Positions 26,207 through 33,846 of a DNA stretch of 33,846 bases are shown piece by piece. Source of the stretch: Prolixibacteraceae bacterium (GTDB lineage: Bacteria; Bacteroidota; Bacteroidia; Bacteroidales; Prolixibacteraceae); the NCBI GenBank assembly GCA_021740385.1, contig JAIOZY010000053.1, forward strand, positions 1 through 33,846, written 5' to 3'. Each line of letters starts with the position of its first letter. The first letter of the stretch is position 1. Below the pieces are notes generated by a model that saw only the letters and a list, made by a program, of their open reading frames with translations, was not told the DNA's origin and did no database searches. Position numbers and translations under genes: made by a program.

Positions 26207-26740
26207 ATGAAAACCTTAATTGTATACGATTCAGTTTTTGGCAATACTGCCAAAATAGCCATGGCAATCTGCCAGGGGTGTTCCTTCAAAACAGAAGTGA
26301 CATCTTGTGTGGTAAATGATTATACCCCCTATAAACTTAAAGGCATCGACCTGTTAATTGTGGGTTCGCCCACACGGGGCTTCAGGCCTACGCCTGCCAT
26401 TGCAGATTTCCTAAAGAATCTTCCCAATTCAGAAATGAAAAATATGGCTGTTGCCGCTTTTGATACACGGCTTTCCCTACAGCACTGTAATTCCGGATTT
26501 ATAAAGTTTATTGTAAGAAAGGGCGGTTATGCCGCTGATAACATTTCCGGAAAGTTATTGAAAAAAGGTGCTGAAAACATCGCTTCACCCGAGGGCTTCC
26601 TTGTAACCGGCGAAGAAGGTCCGTTGCTCGAAAGTGAGATTTACCGGGCACAAAATTGGGCCAATGCAATTTCTGAAAAAGCCGGAGAGCGTTTATCTGA
26701 ATTTCAAACCTCAAATACTGATCATCATGAAGCAAATTAA
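26207..26740 (+). CDS. Flavodoxin family protein
   Basis: This 177-residue cytoplasmic protein has a flavodoxin fold. The N-terminal FMN phosphate-binding loop is LIVYDSVFGNTAKIA (residues 4-18), and the second loop is IVGSPTRGFRPTPAI, where the FMN ring is expected to stack. Flavodoxin-like proteins of this length act as electron carriers or FMN-dependent oxidoreductases; partners are not evident here. The end of the gene overlaps the start of the secreted epimerase-family gene by 14 bases, so the two may be co-translated although they end up in different compartments. Confidence 0.85.
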   Translation: MKTLIVYDSVFGNTAKIAMAICQGCSFKTEVTSCVVNDYTPYKLKGIDLLIVGSPTRGFRPTPAIADFLKNLPNSEMKNMAVAAFDTRLSLQHCNSGFIKFIVRKGGYAADNISGKLLKKGAENIASPEGFLVTGEEGPLLESEIYRAQNWANAISEKAGERLSEFQTSNTDHHEAN

Positions 26741-29700
26741 AATTTTATTAATCAGCGTTATAGTTACATTCTCAATGTGTAATTATATTTTTGCTCAGGG
26801 AGGAGCAACATTTGAAACGGCTGTTGAGGCAACCTTTGACACAAGCAATGTTGCCGATGCGGGTATGTTTATGCAATATTTTTATTTCACACCTGATTTT
26901 AATGGTTTTGTCGATATCGGAAACTGTGGTCTAACCGATCTGGTTACCGAAGTAGATGTTTTTGATGAAATGCAGAACAGGGTGATGGGTAACAATTATT
27001 TTTGCGATTTTCAAATGCACACCGTAATACCTGTCGATTCTTCTAATCGATACGTGATATGCTGGAACCTTTTTGGTAATCAGGTTGATCAGCACTTTAA
27101 CTGGTACTTAAATGAATATCAACCGGAACCGGGTGAATTCATTCAAATGGCAATTCCCGTGGAGGTGGGCGATACTATTGAATTGACAAGTGTTAACAAT
27201 TCAACGGAAACCTGGTATAAACTGGTGGCCGGAAAGCATAAAATGATAACCGCTTCCAATTGTGGATTTGGTAATGGCAAACACGATATTAACTCGATAA
27301 GTGTTTATAAAGAAACCGTGCGAATGTATATTCCCGATTGGATTCGCTGGACCAGCAATTGTTCAGACGGGCTGTTTGTAGCGTTTCCCACTGACTCGGG
27401 AAGTATCTACTATATTCAACTTTATCATAGGAGTGACCTGATCGATGTAAAATGGACCTTGTGTGAAAGAGATATCATGCCCGGAGAAAGTTGTGATTCA
27501 GCAATATTGGTCGACAAAAACGAGCAATATACTGTTCCGTCCGAAAAAAACAGCTACTGGTACCGTTACACGCCTGCCCAAAATGAATACAAGGTTATTG
27601 GAAGCATTCAGGGGAAAGAGCAATATGCCGGTTTATACATTAAAGAAGAGTGCGATTGTGAGCCGGATTATTCTGGTACACCGGGGTGCATTGAAGCAGC
27701 TCAGAATGGGGTTGCCCTTCTTCTCGAGGCCGGTAAAACATATCACATCGGTTGGAAAAACTGGGAATACATCGATATTTTCTGGAGTATTTACGACCCT
27801 GTAGACATTTTCTGCTTCACGGTTGACGACCAGGTTGAACCAACTAAAATTGATCACGAGAATCATACCATCGATATTACAGTTGGCCCAAGAACCCCGT
27901 TAACAGACCTTTGTCCCTTTTTCATCAATGCTAATGGCGTTAATTACATTGTCGATGGCGAAATTCAGTCTTTTAACAGCAAGCAGGATTTTACCAACCC
28001 GGTAAGCTATACAGTAAGCTATACCGATGAGGTTAACAACGTTACCCTGTCACAGGACTGGCTGGTAACTGTTACAAAAGAAGAGTCCTCTTCCGGGCCA
28101 TATACCGTTAAAAGCAGCTACCTGACAAATCCCGATCTCGCTAAGCACCTGGTATCCGATTGGGCCGATTTCTGGAAAGGGGCGTATGACCCCGAACATG
28201 GAGGTTTTTTTAGTTACGTCGATCGTGAAGGAAATCCAACCGATGGTGCCAAAACACTCATCAGCCAGACACAAAATGCGTATGCTTTTGCCCGTGCTTT
28301 TATGGTAACCGGCGATACATCGTATTTAAATCATGCCAGCAGGGCCCTGAAGTTTATGTACGATCACTACTGGGATGAAACGTATGGAGGATGGTATGTA
28401 ATTGTTGATGCCAATGGGGACCTGTCAGATGCCTATGACAATACCTACAAATACTCCTTTTTTCAGCACTACGCCAACATCGGCATGGTTGCTATGGCCG
28501 ATGCGACCGGTGGTGTCCGTTTTAAAAATCAGGATATTTCAGGAAACGAATTCAATGAACGTATGCACTGGGAAATGCTTATTAATTCGGTAGATGTTAT
28601 CAACGAAAACCTGTGGGATGACAGGGAGGATTATTACGGCTATTTCTACGAGGCAGATATTGACTGGGGAAATCCTCATGGAAAAGGGTTTACACCAACC
28701 GTTGACGGAATAACCCTTCATGCTTTGTACATGTACCTGTTAACAAGAGATCCATTCTTCCAAAACCGGCTTGAACAACTGACCAATAACATTGAAGAAC
28801 ACATGATCCTCATCATGGAAACAACAAAAGTAGGGTTTTATGAAAATTACGACAGCAACTGGAATGGGCCATCGGGTAGTTTTTACATTGGCCACATGTT
28901 TAAAACAGCATGGTGCCTGGCAAGGGAATACCTCGTTAATCCGCAGGAAAGGTATCGTGAAGCATCAAAAGTATTAATGTTCAACTTGCTGGATAACGGA
29001 GCGTATGATTATGTTTACGGGGCACCCTATTCTTCATTCGATTGTGATAATGGTTATGTTGATACTGAATATAAGCTATTCTGGGAAGCCGAACAGGCAT
29101 TTACAAGCGCTATGCTGAATTATTACATCAGCAATAATGGCGAGGATAAAGAACGGTTCATTGAAGTTGCCGATGGTACGCTCGAATTCTTTATGGAACA
29201 TTTTGTTGACGAAATTTATGGTGAGGTATTTGAAATGACCGATAGGGAAGGGGACCCGAACATGGTTAAAGGTCATCACGATAAGGCTGGATATCATTCA
29301 ACTGAACTTGCATATTATATTTACCTGTACGGCAATTTATTCTATAAAAGTGAGCCTGTTGAATTGTATTACTTCATTGGTGCAGACGATGACGCTCAGG
29401 TAGTAAGTTTATATCCTCTTGCTATTGAAGATAATTGCCTCAAAATTGATACAGTGGAATTAAATGGCAATGCATTTACCAATTTCGATAAGGATAGCCG
29501 GACATTAAACATAGGACCCAACGAAGGTGGGGTGTTTAAAGTAACCTTCAGTAATGCTAAATCTGTTTCCGGAATTAACGATCCCCATACATCTGACAAT
29601 TTGGATGTGCGAGTTTTTCCAAATCCCGTAACATCTTCAGCTATCATCGAATACTCAATTGATAAATGTACGGATGTTACCATATATGTTACAGACATTA

Positions 29701-29858
29701 CTGGGAAAGTAGTGTATTCTATTAAAAATAAAAATGTAGCACCCGGGAAATATCAGAAAACCATTTGCCGGGAATCTTTTAACGGCAACAATCTCTGCTT
29801 TTTACAGATAATAACAAAAGAACAAATAAAGTCAGTAAAACTGATCGTTATGGATTAG
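26727..29858 (+). CDS. T9SS-secreted AGE (N-acylglucosamine 2-epimerase) family protein
   Basis: A 1043-residue secreted protein. The ATG at 26727 is chosen because it starts the signal peptide (KQIKILLISVIVTFSMCNYIFAQ); the ORF extends 31 codons upstream inside the flavodoxin gene. Residues ~25-355 are beta-rich, with repeated 'YWYRYTPAQ' and 'TWYKLVAG' strands like PPC-type domains. Residues ~365-450 look like an Ig-like/DUF5018-type module (TIDITVGPRTPLTDLCP). Residues ~455-870 are the alpha/alpha barrel of the AGE/cellobiose-epimerase superfamily (WADFWKGAYDPEHGGFFSYV, HASRALKFMYDHYWDETYGG, HYANIGMVAMADAT, FWEAEQAFTSAML). The last ~85 residues form a T9SS sorting domain (VRVFPNPVTSSAII). 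Sugar epimerase or isomerase activity outside the cell is suggested, which is unusual because most AGE enzymes are cytoplasmic. Confidence 0.82.
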   Translation: MKQIKILLISVIVTFSMCNYIFAQGGATFETAVEATFDTSNVADAGMFMQYFYFTPDFNGFVDIGNCGLTDLVTEVDVFDEMQNRVMGNNYFCDFQMHTVIPVDSSNRYVICWNLFGNQVDQHFNWYLNEYQPEPGEFIQMAIPVEVGDTIELTSVNNSTETWYKLVAGKHKMITASNCGFGNGKHDINSISVYKETVRMYIPDWIRWTSNCSDGLFVAFPTDSGSIYYIQLYHRSDLIDVKWTLCERDIMPGESCDSAILVDKNEQYTVPSEKNSYWYRYTPAQNEYKVIGSIQGKEQYAGLYIKEECDCEPDYSGTPGCIEAAQNGVALLLEAGKTYHIGWKNWEYIDIFWSIYDPVDIFCFTVDDQVEPTKIDHENHTIDITVGPRTPLTDLCPFFINANGVNYIVDGEIQSFNSKQDFTNPVSYTVSYTDEVNNVTLSQDWLVTVTKEESSSGPYTVKSSYLTNPDLAKHLVSDWADFWKGAYDPEHGGFFSYVDREGNPTDGAKTLISQTQNAYAFARAFMVTGDTSYLNHASRALKFMYDHYWDETYGGWYVIVDANGDLSDAYDNTYKYSFFQHYANIGMVAMADATGGVRFKNQDISGNEFNERMHWEMLINSVDVINENLWDDREDYYGYFYEADIDWGNPHGKGFTPTVDGITLHALYMYLLTRDPFFQNRLEQLTNNIEEHMILIMETTKVGFYENYDSNWNGPSGSFYIGHMFKTAWCLAREYLVNPQERYREASKVLMFNLLDNGAYDYVYGAPYSSFDCDNGYVDTEYKLFWEAEQAFTSAMLNYYISNNGEDKERFIEVADGTLEFFMEHFVDEIYGEVFEMTDREGDPNMVKGHHDKAGYHSTELAYYIYLYGNLFYKSEPVELYYFIGADDDAQVVSLYPLAIEDNCLKIDTVELNGNAFTNFDKDSRTLNIGPNEGGVFKVTFSNAKSVSGINDPHTSDNLDVRVFPNPVTSSAIIEYSIDKCTDVTIYVTDITGKVVYSIKNKNVAPGKYQKTICRESFNGNNLCFLQIITKEQIKSVKLIVMD

Positions 29859-29960
29859 TAGGTAAAAGAAACAAAAACAGAAATAATAATAAATATTATC
29901 CCTTATTAACCAGAACTTCACGGATAAAAATAACTATAATATAAATTAGAATTATTAAAA

Positions 29961-30686
29961 ATGAAAACACATCAATTATACATCAAACCTGCCGGCAGCG
30001 AATACCGCCTGGCTTTTATCAGCTCGTTCGTTTTAGCAGCATTAACCTTAATTACTTTTATTGTAGCAATATTCACCCCACCAATTTCCGGTCCGTTTTG
30101 TGAGGGAAACTGCATTGCGTATCCCTATTTGGAGGCAGTTAACCGTTTTCCGCGCGATTACTATTGGATGTACCCGGCAATATTGCTGAACATTGTATAT
30201 GTTGCCTATGTGGCTATTGTCCATCACCTTATCGGCCCCGGAAAGAAAATGATCAGTCTGATCGGGGTGTTGTTCGGATCTTCCGGCGCCCTTTTATTGG
30301 TGGTAAACTATTTCATGCAGGTTTCAATCATACAGCCAAGTCTCCTTAATGGCGAAACGGATGGTATCGCTTTACTGACCCAGTTTAATCCACACGGATT
30401 ATTTATCGTTCTTGAAGAAGCAGGATTTTCACTAATTGCGCTTGGTTTTCTTTTTACTGGATTCGGTTTTTCAAATTCCGGCAAATTTGAACGGGCCATA
30501 AAAACAATCTTTATTGGGGCTTTTGTTTTGGGGGCCGTTTCATTTTTTGTTATTTCATTCTTTTATAGTATTTTCAGGGGATATTATTATGAGTGCGCCA
30601 TCATTACCATTGTTTGGCTTGTCTTCATAATTAATGGCATATTGCTTGCTTTATACTACAGGTATAAACAGAAAAATTCGGATTGA
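29961..30686 (+). CDS. Six-TM integral membrane protein of unknown function
   Basis: This 241-residue protein is strongly hydrophobic with about six transmembrane segments (around residues 20-40, 68-90, 98-118, 148-168, 178-202 and 212-232). After the first segment there is a loop with two close cysteines (PFCEGNC), likely outside the cytoplasm. A second loop (QPSLLNGETDGIALLTQFNPHGLF) lies between segments 3 and 4. I do not recognise a named family; it resembles DUF4386-type small membrane proteins in general layout only. The gene has about 100 bases of non-coding sequence on each side and no clear operon partner. Confidence 0.7.
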   Translation: MKTHQLYIKPAGSEYRLAFISSFVLAALTLITFIVAIFTPPISGPFCEGNCIAYPYLEAVNRFPRDYYWMYPAILLNIVYVAYVAIVHHLIGPGKKMISLIGVLFGSSGALLLVVNYFMQVSIIQPSLLNGETDGIALLTQFNPHGLFIVLEEAGFSLIALGFLFTGFGFSNSGKFERAIKTIFIGAFVLGAVSFFVISFFYSIFRGYYYECAIITIVWLVFIINGILLALYYRYKQKNSD

Positions 30687-30785
30687 CCTTCGACAGACAA
30701 GTTATACACAATTTTAACTGGAAGGCCCATTTTTAAAACGGCTATTTTCACTGAAGAAGATAACTAATTTCAACTATTAATTATT

Positions 30786-33227
30786 ATGAAAACACTAAAA
30801 CGATTATTGTTGAGTATGTTAGTGATATCATTGAATTATCTTCATTTTATAATCCATCAAAAAATAGTTGTAAAATTGAAGCTGAAAAGAATAACTATAA
30901 TCATATTTACAATAATATTGTTATCAAATAACTTATATTCTCAAATAGTAACACAAACCATTAAGGGAAAGGTATTTGATAACGAAACACAAATTAGTTT
31001 ACCTGGGGCAAATATCGCCATTCTCGATTCAGATCCATTAATAGGCACAACGACTGATGATGACGGCTTTTTTAAACTGGATAATGTTGCTATTGGAAGG
31101 GTTAATCTTTGGGTTAGCTTCCTTGGATATGAAAGCAGATATATTTCAAACCTGCTCATTAGTTCAGGTAAGGAAGTAGTCTTAAATATTCCATTAAGAG
31201 AATCTTATACATCTTTAAAAGAAGTTATTGTAAAACCTGATAATGAAAAGGATAAATCAATAAACAAAATGGCAACCCTTTCTGCCAAAACATTTTCTGT
31301 AGAAGAAACCCGGCGGTATGCAGGCGGATTTGATGATCCGTCAAGGTTGGCAGGTTCATTTGCCGGTGTTATACCAAAACCTGCTAATACTAACGAAATT
31401 GCCATAAGGGGAAATGCAGCTAAAGGATTGCAGTGGAGAGTGGAAGGTGTTGAAATACCAACACCTAATCATTTGGCGGAATTGTTCTCCGGAGGGGGCT
31501 TCACCATGATGTTAAGCACGAATATGCTGGCAAATTCTGACTTTTTTACAGGGGCTTTTCCTGCGGAATATGGAAATGCTTTATCAGGGGTTTTTGACCT
31601 TAATTTAAGAACGGGAAATCCTGATAAAAGAGAAACGATCCTTCAACTTGGATCGTATGGTGTTGAGCTCGCCACAGAAGGTCCTTTTAAAAAAGGAGAG
31701 GCATCGTCCTACCTGGTTAATTACAGATATTCAACTATGGCTTTTTTAGAGAAAATAATACCGGAATTAAACGGAATGCCATCTTCTTCTGACTTGTCTC
31801 TAAAAATGAAATTTCCATGTAAAAAAGCAGGAGTTTTCTCTCTTTGGAGTATCAACGGTATGGGTAAAGTTTCTTTTGAGCAGATAAATGATCCGACAGC
31901 ATGGGAAACCAATAACGATAATATTCAATATGACATACACTACGATCTTACAGTGTCTGGGCTTAATCACAGAAAAATTATCGGCACTAAATCTTATCTT
32001 TTTTCATCAGTATTGTATTCTGCAACCAGATATAAATACCAATCTAAATATTATTTAGATAATTTAAAGTTCAAACCTTTTAACGACCAAAACGAAGTGA
32101 ATTCAGGTTTAAGCTTTTATAGTTATTTAAATCATAAATTCAACAGCAGGCATACAAACAGAACCGGTATCATATTAAAACGCATGGCTTACAATTATCA
32201 GGTAGAGATGAATTCCAATGTTGCTGTTAGTGATACAATGGACAGTTTTATTGATAGCAAAGGTGCCACATCATCCCTTCAGTTATATTCGCAATCAGCA
32301 TATTATCTGAAAGAAAACCTGGTGGTAAATGCGGGGATGCATTTGTTTTATTTTAACCTGAACAATAATTATTCAATCGAACCGCGCGTAGGAGTAAAGT
32401 GGAGTTACAAACCAAATCAATCTTTGAGTTTTGCATATGGTAAACACAGCAGACTCGAACCACTTAGAATTTATTTAATGGAAGTACCTACACCTAATGG
32501 CTGGAGCAAACCAAATGAAGGTCTTCGTATTACCAAGGCACATCATTTTGTGCTGGGGTACAATTGGAATCTTAGTAATTTTACACACTTAAAAATTGAA
32601 CCCTATTATCAACGATTATATGATGTGCCTGTAATTCCAGATAGTTCATTTTCAATGATAAATTACAAGAACGATATGTTCTTCAGCTCGGAACTGTCAA
32701 ATGAAGGTACGGGAAGAAATGTTGGAATTGATTTGACGTTCGAACATTTTTTAAAAGATGGATTCTATTATCTTTTTACGGCTTCTTTGTTCGATTCAAA
32801 ATACAAAGGAGGTGACGGTATTGAAAGGAATACCCGTTACAATCAAAATTATGTATTAAATCTGCTCATGGGTAAGGAATGGAGGATAAGAACCAATAAT
32901 ATTTTCAGCCTGAATGGTAAATTCACGATATTGGGCGGGCCAAGATATACGCCTGTGGACGAAAAAGAATCAATCCGGTATAAATATGTAATTTACAACA
33001 ATGCTATGCTTTATGAAGAACAATTACCAACGAACTACTATCTTGATATTTCTTTAAACTACAGAATAAACAAAGCTAAATGTAGTCACGCAATTATATT
33101 TCAAATAAAAAATTTACTCATGCAAAAAGATATCATTGGATACACATTTAATTATAAAACAAACTCTACAGAACCCTTTGAAATATCAAATATGTATCCA
33201 TATTTTAGCTATAGGTTTGAATTTTAA
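30786..33227 (+). CDS. TonB-dependent receptor with CarboxypepD_reg domain
   Basis: An 813-residue outer-membrane receptor. After the signal region it has a CarboxypepD_reg-like beta-sandwich (IKGKVFDNETQISLPGANI, GTTTDDDGFFKLDNV, VSFLGYESRYIS), a plug domain (NEIAIRGNAAKGLQWRVEG, GAFPAEYGNALSGVFDL) and a ~500-residue 22-strand-type barrel ending in YPYFSYRFEF. It should import a large ligand with TonB energy. No SusD partner is adjacent, so polysaccharide is not implied. The N-terminus is odd: from the ATG at 30786 it has two hydrophobic stretches. A TTG at 30876 begins a normal signal peptide (KLKRITIIIFTIILLSNNLYSQ) and may be the real start. The gene is AT-richer than those of the pst region. 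Confidence 0.85.
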   Translation: MKTLKRLLLSMLVISLNYLHFIIHQKIVVKLKLKRITIIIFTIILLSNNLYSQIVTQTIKGKVFDNETQISLPGANIAILDSDPLIGTTTDDDGFFKLDNVAIGRVNLWVSFLGYESRYISNLLISSGKEVVLNIPLRESYTSLKEVIVKPDNEKDKSINKMATLSAKTFSVEETRRYAGGFDDPSRLAGSFAGVIPKPANTNEIAIRGNAAKGLQWRVEGVEIPTPNHLAELFSGGGFTMMLSTNMLANSDFFTGAFPAEYGNALSGVFDLNLRTGNPDKRETILQLGSYGVELATEGPFKKGEASSYLVNYRYSTMAFLEKIIPELNGMPSSSDLSLKMKFPCKKAGVFSLWSINGMGKVSFEQINDPTAWETNNDNIQYDIHYDLTVSGLNHRKIIGTKSYLFSSVLYSATRYKYQSKYYLDNLKFKPFNDQNEVNSGLSFYSYLNHKFNSRHTNRTGIILKRMAYNYQVEMNSNVAVSDTMDSFIDSKGATSSLQLYSQSAYYLKENLVVNAGMHLFYFNLNNNYSIEPRVGVKWSYKPNQSLSFAYGKHSRLEPLRIYLMEVPTPNGWSKPNEGLRITKAHHFVLGYNWNLSNFTHLKIEPYYQRLYDVPVIPDSSFSMINYKNDMFFSSELSNEGTGRNVGIDLTFEHFLKDGFYYLFTASLFDSKYKGGDGIERNTRYNQNYVLNLLMGKEWRIRTNNIFSLNGKFTILGGPRYTPVDEKESIRYKYVIYNNAMLYEEQLPTNYYLDISLNYRINKAKCSHAIIFQIKNLLMQKDIIGYTFNYKTNSTEPFEISNMYPYFSYRFEF

Positions 33228-33364
33228 CAATAAGAGTTTAATGAAATAGCCAGCAAGCAACATCGGATATTCAATTGGCACATACACTGATAAAAAAGAT
33301 TAACTAAACATTTTGTAACAACAGGTTATAATCCTGCGATAGGGAGTAATAATTTTTGGCCTTC

Positions 33365-33630
33365 GTAACCGGCATCAAAGCCGGCCTTACAAAATGCTTC
33401 AGGCCTAAGGCCTTAGGTGTTGCAAGTTTTGTTACGATCTGCGAGAAAGTTCTGTAGGAACGTGATCTTATTGTCATGCCGGGTTGTTCATTGTGTGTAT
33501 CGTAATGCAACCCGTTTGATCTGCACTGTACAAAAATGAGTTCCGTAGGAACGGCTGAATTTTGTAACGCCGGGTTTCAACCCGGTGTGATTGAGGTACC
33601 AATAGAAAACGGAGTTCCGTAGGAACGAAC
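33365..33630. repeat. REP-like palindromic repeat cluster, copy B
   Basis: Unit 2 (33365-33412, gtaaccggc...ggcctaaggcc) comes first. A diverged unit at 33449-33462 (agttctgtaggaac) follows, then unit 1 (33538-33587) and unit 1b (33613-33630). Unit 1 differs from copy A by a single one-base indel over 50 bases, and unit 1b is identical over 18 bases. The spacer between units 1 and 1b is 25 bases in both clusters but its sequence is unrelated. The order of units is reversed compared with copy A. Confidence 0.8.
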
Positions 33631-33846
33631 AATTTAAAAGCAACAGTTTTGACTTCTTTTTTGGTTATGATGTTAAGAGATAGACGTTCAAAACTTTATA
33701 AAACAAAATAAATTACTAATGTTTCGCAGATGTGTAAAATATTGATTTTAAGCTAATTTTATATAAAAAAAGTAGCATGAATTCATTGTTAAATCCCTAA
33801 ATTTTAGTAAATTAGGGGTGAATACAAAAACAAAAAAAACATGCTA
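33631..33846. other. AT-rich tail with no gene seen
   Basis: The last ~215 bases are AT-rich and contain no convincing ORF, RNA gene or promoter box. An ATG at 33841 follows an A-rich stretch and could begin a gene beyond the window, but this cannot be judged. Confidence 0.4.

Noticed and set aside
33304-33510. 68-residue minus-strand ORF in the last intergenic region
   Set aside because: It lies across the REP-like repeats and has no start context or domain.

Overview
The window looks like a chromosomal segment of a Bacteroidota bacterium, probably class Bacteroidia and close to Marinilabiliales/Prolixibacteraceae-type organisms. This placement is inferred from gene content. Several large secreted proteins end in type IX secretion (T9SS) sorting domains of the form 'YPNP...G.Y.....' followed by a lysine-rich end. 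There is also a CarboxypepD_reg/TonB-dependent receptor, a Bacteroidota-style NikR homologue, TAnnTTTG-type -7 promoter boxes, and mostly weak ribosome binding sites. No rRNA, tRNA, CRISPR array, insertion sequence or phage gene was seen.

Layout. 1-554 is AT-rich and gene-free, ending in a perfect 14-bp inverted repeat just before a T9SS-secreted five-bladed propeller protein (555-1910). A decayed outer-membrane-protein remnant (1923-2279) and an outer-membrane beta-barrel protein (2236-3099) follow. 3413-8405 is a pstSCAB-type ABC transporter operon followed by an alginate-export-like porin. A convergent aldo/keto reductase (9674-8496) has lost most of its iron-sulfur cysteines. 14976-9798, on the minus strand, is a tight four-gene cassette: a small propeptide-like protein, an M14 zinc carboxypeptidase, a propeller lipoprotein and a C13/caspase-like cysteine peptidase. 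It ends at a clear intrinsic terminator. Further minus-strand genes are a YdjM-like membrane protein and a NikR-like regulator whose nickel ligands are mostly replaced. Divergent from these is a very large T9SS CotH-kinase/lamin-tail/beta-helix protein (16639-21135). Then come a propeller/TPR lipoprotein with a haem-type CxxCH motif (21214-23898) and a TolB-like/TPR/AraC regulator (24020-25810). A flavodoxin overlaps a T9SS-secreted N-acylglucosamine-2-epimerase-family protein. A six-TM membrane protein and a TonB-dependent receptor close the coding part. Two intergenic regions (25811-26040 and 33360-33640) carry the same families of palindromic REP-like repeats.

How the genes work together. 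The pst operon plus porin forms a complete route for an oxyanion, presumably phosphate, from the outer membrane to the cytoplasm, although the substrate-binding protein has an unusual anion-binding loop. The 9.8-15.0 kb cassette is the best candidate for an undescribed system. It joins two unrelated peptidases that share a CARDB-like accessory domain, a possible stand-alone propeptide/inhibitor, and a surface lipoprotein propeller. The remaining large genes are mostly cell-surface proteins typical of a T9SS-bearing, polymer-degrading bacterium. All functions are read from sequence motifs by eye; no database search was run.
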